61,006 nucleotides of DNA from a virus, in the IMG/VR virus record IMGVR_UViG_3300028809_000015, positions 1 to 61,006 of that record. One strand, written 5' to 3'. The translations under genes and the position numbers were made by a program. Below the pieces are notes generated by a model that ran no database searches, was not told where the DNA came from, and was given only the letters and a program-made list of their open reading frames with translations. This document shows positions 29,628 through 37,956 of this stretch, in pieces; within the stretch, counting starts at the first letter, position 1; each line of letters opens with the position of its first letter.

Positions 29628-29774
29628 ATGACCGAAGAGCAAAAGATAAAGCTACTACTCCAGATCGTTGAGCAGCAGGGGCAGCTGATCGACATGAACT
29701 GGGCGATTGTGCGGATGCTGACGGAGCCCGGGAAAGATGACGACGATGGCGTATTGATCGCCACCATCCAATGA
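29628..29774 (+). CDS. 48-residue acidic protein
   Basis: ATG 29628 follows GGAGGGAAGTGAG. MTEEQKIKLLLQIVEQQGQL then IDMNWAIVRMLTEPGKDDDD is one helix with an acidic end. Its stop overlaps the next start (ATGA). Function unknown. Confidence 0.6.
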   Translation: MTEEQKIKLLLQIVEQQGQLIDMNWAIVRMLTEPGKDDDDGVLIATIQ

Positions 29775-29974
29775 AGAACGACGCCCTAGAAGAAATGCTC
29801 GCCATCCTGACCGCAGGTGGACGGGTGACGAATCAGCCAAGTAGCGCACTGCCTCAGCGCTCATACGGCGATCCGGCAAATACGGTGGAATTCCCAGCCG
29901 AGAGGGAGCGGAGGAGGAAGGCGAAAGAGGCGCGGAAGTTGGGTCGGGTGACTTATAGAGGGAAGGGGAAGTAA
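29771..29974 (+). CDS. 67-residue basic protein
   Basis: Starts at ATG 29771 overlapping the previous stop. N-terminal helix MKNDALEEMLAILTAGGRVT, C-terminal strongly basic tail (ERERRRKAKEARKLGR). It ends directly before the Q-position gene. Possibly nucleic-acid binding; function unknown. Confidence 0.65.
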   Translation: MKNDALEEMLAILTAGGRVTNQPSSALPQRSYGDPANTVEFPAERERRRKAKEARKLGRVTYRGKGK

Positions 29975-30520
29975 ATGGAACAGCTTTTCACGAATGCCAC
30001 CGAGGCGCTTATCTTTGCCTTCCGGTTCTCATCACAGCAATATGCGCTGTCGCCAACGGCGAAGATGATGAAGACGGGTATTGTCGGCTCAGGAAAAGGT
30101 CTTGTCTCCTTGGATGGGGCTGGTCAAGCCGGCTTCATCCGAGGGGAGATCGACCGCATGCCGTCACTCCGCAGGTCCTGCATCATCGCCCGTTATTCGC
30201 TAAAGCACGAAGAATGCTCGTGCTGTGGCGGGGAGAAGATGCTGGACGAGTACAAGGAGGCTGTTGCGAATCTTTCTGAGTGGGCTACGCAGTGGATTAC
30301 CGGTATGTCCGTTCGCACGATGCGGCACACCATCATTCGGGCATATTTTGAGCGCGGGGTGTCTATTAGGGAGGTTGCCGAACGCATCAATGTGCCGAAG
30401 TCCACCGCCTACGATCAAAAGAATTTAATTTGGGCGAAGTTGAAGCAGCTCGATTCGGAGGCGCAAAAAGAGGCATCTGACCGTCTGGATAAAATGTGCG
30501 GGTTTCAAGATGCTGCGTGA
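29975..30520 (+). CDS. Candidate late antiterminator (Q position)
   Basis: A 181-residue protein from ATG 29975. It has a Cys cluster (EECSCCGGEKML, possible zinc site) and a C-terminal helix-turn-helix (YFERGVSIREVAERINVPKS then TAYDQKNLIWAKLKQL). Like lambda-type Q genes it is last in the early-right unit and is followed within ten bases by a promoter and a nearby terminator. Antitermination function is inferred from that layout and the DNA-binding look, not from sequence similarity. Confidence 0.65.
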   Translation: MEQLFTNATEALIFAFRFSSQQYALSPTAKMMKTGIVGSGKGLVSLDGAGQAGFIRGEIDRMPSLRRSCIIARYSLKHEECSCCGGEKMLDEYKEAVANLSEWATQWITGMSVRTMRHTIIRAYFERGVSIREVAERINVPKSTAYDQKNLIWAKLKQLDSEAQKEASDRLDKMCGFQDAA

Positions 30521-30528
30521 GAAACTTC

Positions 30529-30557
30529 TTGCGCCGGACAAATATGTCCGCTATAGT
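30529..30557 (+). promoter_or_regulatory. Candidate late promoter with dyad
   Basis: TTGCGC (30529-30534), 17-bp spacer, TATAGT (30552-30557). The spacer contains CGGACA-AATA-TGTCCG (30535-30550). The predicted start is near 30564, which gives a short transcript of about 60 nt to the terminator at 30589-30622, as with lambda pR' and tR'. Read-through would depend on the Q-position protein. Confidence 0.6.
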
Positions 30558-30588
30558 GCCATTTCATATACACGTCATTAGTGTGTCT

Positions 30589-30622
30589 AAAGCCTGCCGC
30601 CTGAAAAGGTCGCGGGCTTTTT
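30589..30622 (+). terminator. Promoter-proximal terminator (tR'-like)
   Basis: AAAGCC...GGCTTT arms (30589-30594 and 30615-30620), extended by a GC step on each side, followed by TTTTT. It lies about 30 bp after the predicted late start site and before any gene. Confidence 0.7.
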
Positions 30623-30637
30623 GCATTGGAGGTCACC

Positions 30638-30820
30638 ATGCAGCAGCCGACCAAGCAAGACGAGCGCAAGATCATGCAGCAATTGCAAAAGGAGCGCGAG
30701 ACGCAAGACCGTAAAGACCCCCAGTGGATACGAGACTACTGGTCGCAGTCCACGCAGAGCGACAATGACCGCATCCGGCGGCATCTTGGCTTTGGTCTGC
30801 TGCACGGTAACGGATCATGA
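30638..30820 (+). CDS. Small charged protein of unknown function
   Basis: A 60-residue protein from ATG 30638 with GGAGG eight bases before it. QPTKQDERKIMQQLQKERET and QWIRDYWSQSTQSDNDRIRR are helical and highly charged. First gene of the late transcript. Function unknown. Confidence 0.65.
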   Translation: MQQPTKQDERKIMQQLQKERETQDRKDPQWIRDYWSQSTQSDNDRIRRHLGFGLLHGNGS

Positions 30821-30879
30821 CCTTTTGGCTGTGGTACTGGGTGATTGTTTGGTATCCGCCAGAGCCAGAGAAGAATTGA
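30817..30879 (+). CDS. 20-residue aromatic membrane peptide
   Basis: ATG 30817 overlaps the previous stop (ATGA). The peptide MTFWLWYWVIVWYPPEPEKN is very rich in Trp and Tyr and would insert in a membrane. The coupling is the main support. Function unknown. Confidence 0.4.
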   Translation: MTFWLWYWVIVWYPPEPEKN

Positions 30880-30889
30880 ATCATCTGAT

Positions 30890-31106
30890 AGCCGACTTAC
30901 CACGGATGGGGCCATAGGGCAGTGGGTAGCAGGGGAGTGGCGAACCCCGAACGGATAAGTAGCCTTTCACCACATGGAAGTGCCTTATGTCGTGCAGCTA
31001 GCGGCAGGGGAAAAACATCAGCCGTAAAGCCAAACGGACGCCGGACGCTGTAACCGGCACGAATTCAGCACCAAGCCCGATACGGTTAGCCGGTCGGGCT
31101 TTTTAT
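30890..31106 (+). ncRNA. Candidate structured RNA ending in a terminator
   Basis: No plausible gene is seen here. Several hairpins can form in order: GGGG/CCCC (30932-30935 with 30945-30948), CCGT/ACGG (31022-31025 with 31034-31037), GCCGG/CCGGC (31040-31044 with 31054-31058), then the terminator AAGCCCGA/TCGGGCTT (31073-31080 with 31094-31101). It lies just downstream of the late promoter. A regulatory or leader RNA is possible; no known class was recognised. Confidence 0.4.
31073..31106 (+). terminator. Rho-independent terminator
   Basis: AAGCCCGA (31073-31080) pairs with TCGGGCTT (31094-31101), followed by TTTTATTT. It ends the structured stretch and precedes the small gene at 31118. Confidence 0.8.
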
Positions 31107-31117
31107 TTGGGGCCGGC

Positions 31118-31342
31118 ATGTTTAATGTGAAAGCCATCTTTGGCCGCATGGCTAGATCGTGCTACGTCTCATGCTGGCTGAGCAGCTATCGGTGGTATCG
31201 AAAGCTCCATGGCGGACGATGGGAGCTGTGGTGGATTGGGCCGTGCGCAAGCGCCTTGTGGCTTGATATATGCGCAGAAATGCCGGACGACTACCGCCAA
31301 CCATGCTCAGAAGGGCCGAGAATAGCCCGCGAAGACTGGTAA
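31118..31342 (+). CDS. Small Trp/Cys-rich protein of unknown function
   Basis: A 74-residue protein from ATG 31118 (GGGGCCGGC upstream). SCYVSCWLSSYRWYRKLHGG then WELWWIGPCASALWLDICAE is rich in Trp and Cys. No family recognised. It is bracketed by two terminators (31073-31106 and 31410-31439), so its expression is separated from the terminase genes. The gap 31343-31563 holds only that second terminator. Confidence 0.55.
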   Translation: MFNVKAIFGRMARSCYVSCWLSSYRWYRKLHGGRWELWWIGPCASALWLDICAEMPDDYRQPCSEGPRIAREDW

Positions 31343-31409
31343 TGACCGCATAGACGATTCATAAAGATTAATTAACAGTCTCCTCCCTCACATCTCCCAA
31401 GATGTGTTC

Positions 31410-31439
31410 GCCCGCACTGGTAACGGTAGCGGGCTTTTT
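31410..31439 (+). terminator. Rho-independent terminator
   Basis: GCCCGC (31410-31415) pairs with GCGGGC (31429-31434), followed by TTTTT. It lies upstream of the morphogenesis genes. Confidence 0.75.
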
Positions 31440-31563
31440 ATTTGCGGTACGCCAGAGCGCTCCAGTGGCGAATTACGGGCGCACTGCTCGACGAGCAAAG
31501 GCTTCACATGGACCTAGGGCCGTGAGGGAGCGCGGGCGGGCGGAAAATCAACTGAGGAAGAAT

Positions 31564-31842
31564 ATGAAAATCTGCATCCAGACGCAGGAAGACGGCACGT
31601 TCAGCGTGTACGACGAGGAAGTGGCCCCGCAGGGTGGCGAGGGTAATGTGAGTGGCGCCGAAACGCCTGCGCAGACCGCCGCAACCGCTGATGAGGCGCT
31701 TGAGATTGCGCGTGGCATGCTTGGTGGCGGTCAGGGGGGTGATGCGGAAGCCTTGTTCAAGGAGCCTGCGGCAGCAGTTCCAGCCGCCGATGCGATGCAA
31801 GCAGGATTCCGCAAGGGGCGCGGTGCGCCGGCGGGGTATTGA
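31564..31842 (+). CDS. Small acidic late protein with AGF-K-RG tail
   Basis: A 92-residue protein from ATG 31564 (GAGGAAGAAT upstream). It starts MKICIQTQEDGTFSVYDEEV, has a G/A/E-rich middle, and ends AMQAGFRKGRGAPAGY. The A-M-Q-A-G-F-(R/K)-K element also ends the scaffold-like protein at 37972-38913. Function unknown; possibly a head assembly factor. Confidence 0.7.
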   Translation: MKICIQTQEDGTFSVYDEEVAPQGGEGNVSGAETPAQTAATADEALEIARGMLGGGQGGDAEALFKEPAAAVPAADAMQAGFRKGRGAPAGY

Positions 31843-32114
31843 TCGTGATCGACTCTCAAGCCGCAGCCCAAGCCTGCGAGAACATCGCCAAGCGTCTTGC
31901 TGCGTTGCCTGTTGAGGTGCTACGTGAAGCAAAGCGCCGTGCTGAGATTGAGGCGCATAACGCTGAGGTGGATCGGAAGAAGGCCGAGCGGGAGAAAGAA
32001 AAGCGCTCCCGCAAGATGGCGAAAAAGCGCGCGGAGAATGCCGCTCGTGCCGCCAAGGAGAATAAGTTCATTGCCTTCGCTCATCCATCGGCGGAGTTGG
32101 ACCTGCGGGGCTGA
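31839..32114 (+). CDS. Basic coiled-coil protein
   Basis: Up to 91 residues from a TTG overlapping the previous stop; GTG 31845 is an alternative. AEVDRKKAEREKEKRSRKMA and KKRAENAARAAKENKFIAFA are a highly charged helix. It lies directly before the small terminase, where small DNA-binding or packaging helpers occur. Function unknown. Confidence 0.65.
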   Translation: MIVIDSQAAAQACENIAKRLAALPVEVLREAKRRAEIEAHNAEVDRKKAEREKEKRSRKMAKKRAENAARAAKENKFIAFAHPSAELDLRG

Positions 32115-32116
32115 TC

Positions 32117-32746
32117 ATGGCAACGAAGAAGAAGCCAGCGAAGAACCCCGAACTGTCGGAAGATGGGAACTGTGAGATCACGCGCGGCAAGAAAGCCGCT
32201 GCAGCCAAGATCAAGGAACTGGTAACCGGCGCCGGGAAGAAAGCGCCCGTCAAGAAGGTCAAGGCAGAAAAAGCGCTTGAGCCAAAGCCGCTCGGGCGCC
32301 CAGCAATGTTCAGCCAGGCGCTTGCCGACACTATTTGCGAGCGAATCTCGGATGGCGAAAGCCTCCGGTCTATTTGCTCGGAAGAAATAATGCCGAATAA
32401 GGCCACTGTATTCCGGTGGCTGGCTTCGGACAAAGAGTTTAGCGACCAATACGCGCGCGCAAAGGAAGAGCAGGCGGAGACGCTGGCCGATGAGATTATC
32501 GAAATTGCGGACGATGGCCGGAACGACACGTATATCGATCATGAATCTGGCGTCGTCAAGACAGATCACGACGTTATTGCCCGCTCCAGGCTGCGCGTCG
32601 AGGCCCGCAAGTGGGTGGCCGCTAAGCTAAAGCCGAAGAAATACGGTGACAGGACGACGATTGCAGGGGATGCGGAGAGCCCGCTGGCGGTCTTGACCAT
32701 GGACCAGATCGCCGCGAACCCGAACAGCCGTCTCAAAGTGAAGTGA
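32117..32746 (+). CDS. terS: Terminase small subunit (Sf6-like)
   Basis: A 209-residue protein. The basic N-terminus (residues 1-58) is followed by LGRPAMFSQALADTICERIS, then an HTH-like segment NKATVFRWLASDKEFSDQYA, then RAKEEQAETLADEIIEIADD, and ARSRLRVEARKWVAAKLKPK, the pattern of Sf6 gp1-type small terminases. It recognises the packaging site and stimulates the large subunit. Stop overlaps the terL start. Confidence 0.9.
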   Translation: MATKKKPAKNPELSEDGNCEITRGKKAAAAKIKELVTGAGKKAPVKKVKAEKALEPKPLGRPAMFSQALADTICERISDGESLRSICSEEIMPNKATVFRWLASDKEFSDQYARAKEEQAETLADEIIEIADDGRNDTYIDHESGVVKTDHDVIARSRLRVEARKWVAAKLKPKKYGDRTTIAGDAESPLAVLTMDQIAANPNSRLKVK

Positions 32747-34236
32747 TTGAGGTCGTTGACTGCCTCGGGGATTGGCGCTGGAGGTTAGCCAATCTCTATT
32801 ACATCGTTGACGAGTTCGGCAAAAAGGTAAAGTTCAGCCCAAACGCCGAGCAGCTTGATCTGCTGTCGCACCTGCATTTCCTGAACTTGGTTTTGAAGGC
32901 GCGGCAGCTTGGTTTTACGACACTGATCGACCTTGTTGGCCTGGATCAGACGATTTTTACGCCGGACTTCTCGGCCGCGATCATCGCGCATGGCTTGAAC
33001 GAGGCCGGGAAGATCTTCCGGAATAAGGTCAAGTACCCGTGGGATAAGCTGCCGGACGGCGTCAAGGCGTTGAATCCACCGGTGAACCAGACAGCATCGG
33101 AGTTTGTGTTCTCGAATGGATCGTCTATCTCGGTGAGCACATCGGCGCGGTCAGGCACGTTGCAGTTCCTGCACATTTCAGAGTACGGGAAGATATGCCG
33201 GCGCTTCCCGGATAAGGCGAATGAGATTAAAACCGGCTCTCTGCCGGCGGTGCATGCGGGTGGCCTGATATTCATTGAGTCGACCGCAGAGGGAACTGGC
33301 GGCCACTTCTATGAGATGGTCAAAGAGGCCGAAAAGCGCGGCGTGCGGCCGCCGAATGATATGGAGTTCAAGCTCCATTTCTATCCGTGGTGGCGCAAAG
33401 AGTCGTACCGAATGGACCCTGATGGCGTGATCATCGAGCCGGAAGTCATCGAATACTTCAACGAGCTTGAAGAAAAGGGGATTTACGTCGATGACGCCCA
33501 GGTCGCTTGGTATGCCGCAAAGAAGCGTCTTCTAAAGGAAGACATGAAGCAGGAATATCCATCAACGCCGGAAGAGGCGTTCGAGGCGGCGATGCAGGAA
33601 AAATACTTTGCTGAACAGATGGCGGCGGCGCGGAAGCAGGACAGGATCAAGCCGATCCCGATCCTCACGAACAAGCGCGTCAATCTGTATTTCGACTTGG
33701 GGCGCGATACGACAGCGGTTTGGTTTCATCAGTACTCTGCGCTAGAGCATCGCATGATCGACTACCTGCAGGACTCAGGCAAAACGCTGGACTTCTATGC
33801 GCGTGAGATTCAGAAGCGCGGATACCTTCTCGGGAACATCTACTTGCCGCACGATGCTGAAGATCAGAGCGTTGTGACAACCATCACAGCAGAGGCGGAG
33901 ATTAGGCGCCTGTTCCCGGGCGTGAAGGTCCGGGTTGTACCGCGCATCCCGCAGAAGATGATGGCGATCAATGCTGCGCGGTCCCGTATCGCCGAATGCT
34001 ATTTCCATGAAGTGCAGTGCGCAAAGGGCATTGAATGCCTGGACAACTACCGCAAGAAGTGGAACGAGACGATCGGAAACTGGAGCGATGAGCCGGTGCA
34101 TGACCAGGCATCACACGGCGCTGACGCATACATGCAATTCGCGCAAGGGTGGGAGCCGTCGCACGAATTAGCGGATCGTCCTAAAGCTCCACGCATCGCC
34201 GGGTTCACTCCTTCCGATAGCGGGATGGGGTATTGA
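32743..34236 (+). CDS. terL: Terminase large subunit
   Basis: A 497-residue packaging motor from GTG 32743. The Walker A-like loop is KARQLGFTT, usual in this terminase branch, and LIFIESTAEGTGGHFYEMV lies in the ATPase domain's later part. The nuclease domain shows NLYFDLGRDTTAVWFHQ and a final HGADAYMQF with acidic residues of the RNase H fold. It drives DNA into the prohead through the portal and cuts at the end. Confidence 0.92.
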   Translation: MIEVVDCLGDWRWRLANLYYIVDEFGKKVKFSPNAEQLDLLSHLHFLNLVLKARQLGFTTLIDLVGLDQTIFTPDFSAAIIAHGLNEAGKIFRNKVKYPWDKLPDGVKALNPPVNQTASEFVFSNGSSISVSTSARSGTLQFLHISEYGKICRRFPDKANEIKTGSLPAVHAGGLIFIESTAEGTGGHFYEMVKEAEKRGVRPPNDMEFKLHFYPWWRKESYRMDPDGVIIEPEVIEYFNELEEKGIYVDDAQVAWYAAKKRLLKEDMKQEYPSTPEEAFEAAMQEKYFAEQMAAARKQDRIKPIPILTNKRVNLYFDLGRDTTAVWFHQYSALEHRMIDYLQDSGKTLDFYAREIQKRGYLLGNIYLPHDAEDQSVVTTITAEAEIRRLFPGVKVRVVPRIPQKMMAINAARSRIAECYFHEVQCAKGIECLDNYRKKWNETIGNWSDEPVHDQASHGADAYMQFAQGWEPSHELADRPKAPRIAGFTPSDSGMGY

Positions 34237-34269
34237 GCGTAGAATAAAGGCTCGATTGGGAGGGTGATT

Positions 34270-34536
34270 ATGACTTATTACTATGCTAGAACGCCCCTTT
34301 TAAAGGACGGGAAAATCGTTGCGTTGTGGGATGTGCCGTCACAAAGCTATGTCCCATTTTCCGGCATTGTTGCTCATCTTGAATACTTAGCCGAACAGGA
34401 TCAGCGGAACGCTGAGATGCGCGCGGCGTTGGATGCTGTTGCGCCACTAAATACAATCATTGCCTCGCCTGTGATGCGTGGTGATGAAGAAAAGCCCATC
34501 GACATCATGGCCGTGACGCGGGGGATGTGCAAATGA
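34270..34536 (+). CDS. Late protein of unknown function
   Basis: An 88-residue protein from ATG 34270 (GGGAGGGTGATT upstream; a GTG two codons earlier is less likely). YYYARTPLLKDGKIVALWDV then FSGIVAHLEYLAEQDQRNAE. Overlaps the next gene by four bases. Function unknown. Confidence 0.7.
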   Translation: MTYYYARTPLLKDGKIVALWDVPSQSYVPFSGIVAHLEYLAEQDQRNAEMRAALDAVAPLNTIIASPVMRGDEEKPIDIMAVTRGMCK

Positions 34537-34751
34537 GTTGGCTTAGATTCCATACGCCGCCAAGGCACTGGTTGCGCGGCGCCACTCTTACATCATTGTC
34601 GCCTCGCGGCAAATGGCTATATGAGCAATCACTCGCGCGGTATAACGCTTCACCGATGGGCGTAGAGATGGCTGCAACCGGGCGCGCTGTGATAGCTGCC
34701 GGCGAAATTGGAAAAATTGAGTCGTTTCGCTTCATAGTGACGCAACCGTAA
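34533..34751 (+). CDS. Late protein of unknown function
   Basis: A 72-residue protein from ATG 34533 overlapping the previous stop. LRFHTPPRHWLRGATLTSLS then GKWLYEQSLARYNASPMGVE. No family recognised. Followed by tandem terminators. Confidence 0.65.
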   Translation: MSWLRFHTPPRHWLRGATLTSLSPRGKWLYEQSLARYNASPMGVEMAATGRAVIAAGEIGKIESFRFIVTQP

Positions 34752-34774
34752 CAAGCGCAAACCAAACAACTTAG

Positions 34775-34828
34775 AACCGCCTTCGGGCGGTTTTTGCATT
34801 TCAGAGCCTCGCAATCGCGGGGCTTTTT
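34775..34828 (+). terminator. Tandem terminators after the terminase block
   Basis: AACCGCC-TTCG-GGCGGTT plus TTT (34775-34795), then GCCTCGC-AATC-GCGGGGC plus TTTTT (34806-34828). They divide the terminase unit from the portal/capsid unit. Confidence 0.85.
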
Positions 34829-34845
34829 CATTTTAAGGACGCGAC

Positions 34846-35427
34846 ATGCGCATCAGTGAATCCTACGCCTCATCTGCCGCAGATACGGATGGCTACGCGA
34901 ACGACGTAACAGCAAGTTCAGGCACCGCATTCACGTTGGCGGCGGACGAAACACCTGATTCGGTGGCGCACAAGATCATCATCACGCCGAGCGGTTCTGT
35001 TACTGGCAACTACGGCATTAGCGGCAAGGATGCTAACGGCGCGACCATTAGCGAAACGCTGGCGACAAACACCACAAATGCCGTCACGTCAGTCAACTAT
35101 TACATGTCAGACATTGTGGTTACTGCGCCGTCCGGTCTTGGCGCCGAGACTGTGGACATCGGCTGGACTGCTGCTGCTGTGACGCCAGCGATCAATATCA
35201 CGCCCTACTTGAAGCAAGGCTATTTCGCCATGGGCATTGCAGTTGAGGCGACCGGAACACCGGCCTATTCGCTCCAGCAGTCCTACGGCGGCGAATGGTT
35301 CAACCATGCCAGCATCGCAACCAAGACGGCCAGCGCTGATGGCTCGTTGTCATTCCCAGTTTCCGCAGTTCGCCTGATCTTTACTGCGGCTTCGACCGTG
35401 GTGATGAATCTGGTTCTACCTGGTTGA
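34846..35427 (+). CDS. Virion-type structural protein of unknown role
   Basis: A 193-residue protein, low in charged residues and rich in T, S, A and V. SESYASSAADTDGYANDVTA, HKIIITPSGSVTGNYGISGK and LSFPVSAVRLIFTAASTVVM suggest a beta-sandwich. Its overlapping position before the portal suggests a head or decoration protein. Confidence 0.7.
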   Translation: MRISESYASSAADTDGYANDVTASSGTAFTLAADETPDSVAHKIIITPSGSVTGNYGISGKDANGATISETLATNTTNAVTSVNYYMSDIVVTAPSGLGAETVDIGWTAAAVTPAINITPYLKQGYFAMGIAVEATGTPAYSLQQSYGGEWFNHASIATKTASADGSLSFPVSAVRLIFTAASTVVMNLVLPG

Positions 35428-35435
35428 CGCGCGCA

Positions 35436-37664
35436 ATGAAAAAACGAGATCAGGCAGCCATTGCTGAAGAGGCGCGTATTGCGCGTTTGGAGGCGTTTGC
35501 TCAAGCTCTTGTCGCCAAACGCAAAGAGGCGATCGATGGTCGCGCTGCGTCTGGCATAGAGACTATCTGGCGCGAGGACGAGGAGTTCTACGAGGGCATC
35601 GACGATGTAAATCGCGCAGAGGTAATGAGTAAGGCGACGACGCTCAATAGCGGTCTGACGAGCACACGTACGCCCAACTCGACCAAGAGCAATGTTTTCG
35701 TCAACATCACGCAGCCGTATGTGGATATGGCCAGCGCGCGTGTTGCGGACATGCTTCTGCCGACGGATGACATGCCGTTCAGCCTGGACCCGACGCCGAT
35801 GCCTGACATCGTCTCCGCGACCAAAGACATGACGACGATGGTCGGCCCTCCGGGGGCGATGAAGCCTGCGGCCATTCTGGCCAAGCAGATGATCGCCGAG
35901 GCAAAAGAGAGGGCGAAGAAGGCTGAGACGCATATTTGGGACTGGCTGGTCGAGTCGCAATGGCATAGCGAGGTTCGCCAAGTGATTGAGGACGCGGCAC
36001 GTATCGGCACCGGCATTCTTAAAGGCCCGTTCCCTGTCAAGGTTCGCAACAAGGCAATGAATCGTCTTGAGGATGGCACGGTCGAGATGACGATCGTCGA
36101 GAAGACGCGGCCAGCTTGCAAGCGCATTGACCCACGCAAGTTCTATCCTGATCCAGGATGCGGCCGGTCCATTCATAACGGCTCATTCGTGTGGGAAGAG
36201 GATGACATCACAGCCCGTCAAATCCGCGAACTCAAAGGAACGATGCATAGCGATGGTACGCCGCTGTATATCGACTCCCAGATTGATGAGGTTTTAAGGG
36301 AAGGCCCGCAAAAGACTTATCTCGAAGCAGGCAGCGTGAAGTCTGACAACGATGTCTTCAAGATTTGGTACTACCACGGCATTGCAGGCGCTGAAGATTT
36401 GCGCGCGGCGGGTTGTGAGTGTGAAGACGATAAGACCCTGCCTGTCATGGTCACAATGATCAATGACCGCGTGATCAAGGCAAAGCTGAGCGCGCTTGAT
36501 TCCGGCGAGTTTCCGTATGACGTGTTTGTTTGGCAGCGCAAGGCAAATTCTTGGACCGGCAAGGGCGTCTCCCGTCAGATTCGCACCCCGCAACGCATGA
36601 TCAATGCAGCAACGCGGAACATGATGGATAACGCAGGTTTGTCTTCTGGTCCGCAAATTCTGGTTGATCAGTCAATGATCGAGCCTGCCGACGGCAATTG
36701 GGAGATCACGCCGCGCAAGATTTGGCTGCGCGTTGAGAGCGAGACTAGCGGCCAGAAAATGTCCGACGCCATCCACAGCGTGGAGATCAAGTCTCTCCAG
36801 CAGGATCTGATGAACGTGATTACCTACGCCATGGAGTTGGCGGAAAAGGTCACGAACATGCCGCTGCTGATGCAGGGCCAGCAGGAGCCGAACGCTGAAA
36901 CTCTGGGCGGCACCCAGATCAGGAACAACAACGCATCCGTCGTGCTGCGCCGCACCGCCAAGATTTTCGACGATGACATCACTGTGCCGAAGATCAATCG
37001 CTACTACGAGTGGCTGATGCTGTATGGCGAAGACCCTGAAGAAAAAGGTGATTTCGTCATTGTCGCCAAGGGATCGACGGCTCTGTTCGAGCGAGATGCA
37101 CAAAATCAGGCCATCTTGCAGATGGGTGCCCTGATTAAAGACCCGACGTTCAAGATCAACCCAGAGAAATGGATCGTTGAGGCATTCCGTGCTCAGCGTT
37201 TGGACCCGTCCCGCTTTCAGTACACGGAAGAAGAGTGGGAGGATGTTCAAGCCAAGATGGCAGAGCAAGGCCCGCCAGCAGATCCACGTATCGAATCCAC
37301 CAAGATTAAAGCCGAAGTCGATAAGTACAAGACCGACAAGATGGCCGAGGTCACGCTTGAAAAGGCGCGCCTGGATACAGACCGTGACACCGTTTATGTG
37401 CAGGCCGAGCAGGAGCGCACACAGTCTATGCACGAAGCCAAGATGGTTGAGTTGGCGCAGCGTGAGCGTCTAGCCATGCTTGAGTATGCCAACCGCGAAA
37501 AGATTAGTCTCGAGCAGGTCAAGGCCAAGCTGGCTGGCGACGCAATGAAACTGCGAGTGCAGAAGGAGTTGGCCATGACGCCGCCTGCTGGCGCGCCGCA
37601 GATTGCAACGCCGCCGACGGAGCCGGCTGGGCGCGCACCTAATGGACAGGCATTTCAGCGATGA
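35436..37664 (+). CDS. Portal protein (large podovirus type)
   Basis: A 742-residue protein; ATG 35436 is preferred over a TTG four codons upstream. Typical portal segments are WREDEEFYEGIDDVNRAEVM, VNITQPYVDMASARVADMLL, DPRKFYPDPGCGRSIHNGSF and GTQIRNNNASVVLRRTAKIF. The C-terminal 130 residues form a charged coiled coil (VTLEKARLDTDRDTVYVQAE). It forms the dodecameric DNA channel of the head. Length fits the large portals of Bcep22/N4-type podoviruses. Confidence 0.9.
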   Translation: MKKRDQAAIAEEARIARLEAFAQALVAKRKEAIDGRAASGIETIWREDEEFYEGIDDVNRAEVMSKATTLNSGLTSTRTPNSTKSNVFVNITQPYVDMASARVADMLLPTDDMPFSLDPTPMPDIVSATKDMTTMVGPPGAMKPAAILAKQMIAEAKERAKKAETHIWDWLVESQWHSEVRQVIEDAARIGTGILKGPFPVKVRNKAMNRLEDGTVEMTIVEKTRPACKRIDPRKFYPDPGCGRSIHNGSFVWEEDDITARQIRELKGTMHSDGTPLYIDSQIDEVLREGPQKTYLEAGSVKSDNDVFKIWYYHGIAGAEDLRAAGCECEDDKTLPVMVTMINDRVIKAKLSALDSGEFPYDVFVWQRKANSWTGKGVSRQIRTPQRMINAATRNMMDNAGLSSGPQILVDQSMIEPADGNWEITPRKIWLRVESETSGQKMSDAIHSVEIKSLQQDLMNVITYAMELAEKVTNMPLLMQGQQEPNAETLGGTQIRNNNASVVLRRTAKIFDDDITVPKINRYYEWLMLYGEDPEEKGDFVIVAKGSTALFERDAQNQAILQMGALIKDPTFKINPEKWIVEAFRAQRLDPSRFQYTEEEWEDVQAKMAEQGPPADPRIESTKIKAEVDKYKTDKMAEVTLEKARLDTDRDTVYVQAEQERTQSMHEAKMVELAQRERLAMLEYANREKISLEQVKAKLAGDAMKLRVQKELAMTPPAGAPQIATPPTEPAGRAPNGQAFQR

Positions 37665-37861
37665 AGCTGACTGACGCTGAGAAGGTTTCGCCGCTCTGGC
37701 TGAAGATCAAGTCGCACCTAGAAGAGCGCATAGAGATACACCGCGCATCCAACGACAAGACACAAGAGGCTGACGCAACAGAGAAGTTGCGAGGCCGCAT
37801 AGCCGAACTGAAGGATCTGCTGAGGCTGGAGAAAGAGCGTCCGCAGATCAGCCAAGAATAG
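37661..37861 (+). CDS. Small helical late protein
   Basis: A 66-residue protein overlapping the portal stop (ATGA). SPLWLKIKSHLEERIEIHRA then EKLRGRIAELKDLLRLEKER is helical and charged. Proteins of this kind often follow portal genes in podoviruses; role unknown. Followed by a terminator. Confidence 0.75.
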   Translation: MKLTDAEKVSPLWLKIKSHLEERIEIHRASNDKTQEADATEKLRGRIAELKDLLRLEKERPQISQE

Positions 37862-37932
37862 AAATTCGTTGGCGCCGGCAACGGCCCCAACACAAGAGAC
37901 AAGCGACGGTACGCCGCCCCTTGTCATGTGAG

Positions 37933-37956
37933 AGCCGCCCTTGAGGCGGTTTTTTG
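37933..37956 (+). terminator. Terminator between portal and scaffold-like genes
   Basis: Core CCGCC/GGCGG (37935-37939 with 37945-37949), extended by A-U and G-U pairs, followed by TTTTTTG. It would reduce read-through into the scaffold and capsid genes unless they have their own promoter. Confidence 0.75.

Noticed and set aside
30904-30918. Possible fourth copy of the 19-bp boundary element (ATGGGGCCAT)
   Set aside because: Only one arm is present and the inverted CATCCCAT half is absent.
35283-36176. 297-codon minus-strand frame opposite the portal gene
   Set aside because: Arg/His/Leu-rich antisense shadow of a well-supported portal gene.
36672-37433. 253-codon minus-strand frame opposite the portal coiled coil
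   Set aside because: Shadow frame; no ribosome site and the portal frame is continuous.
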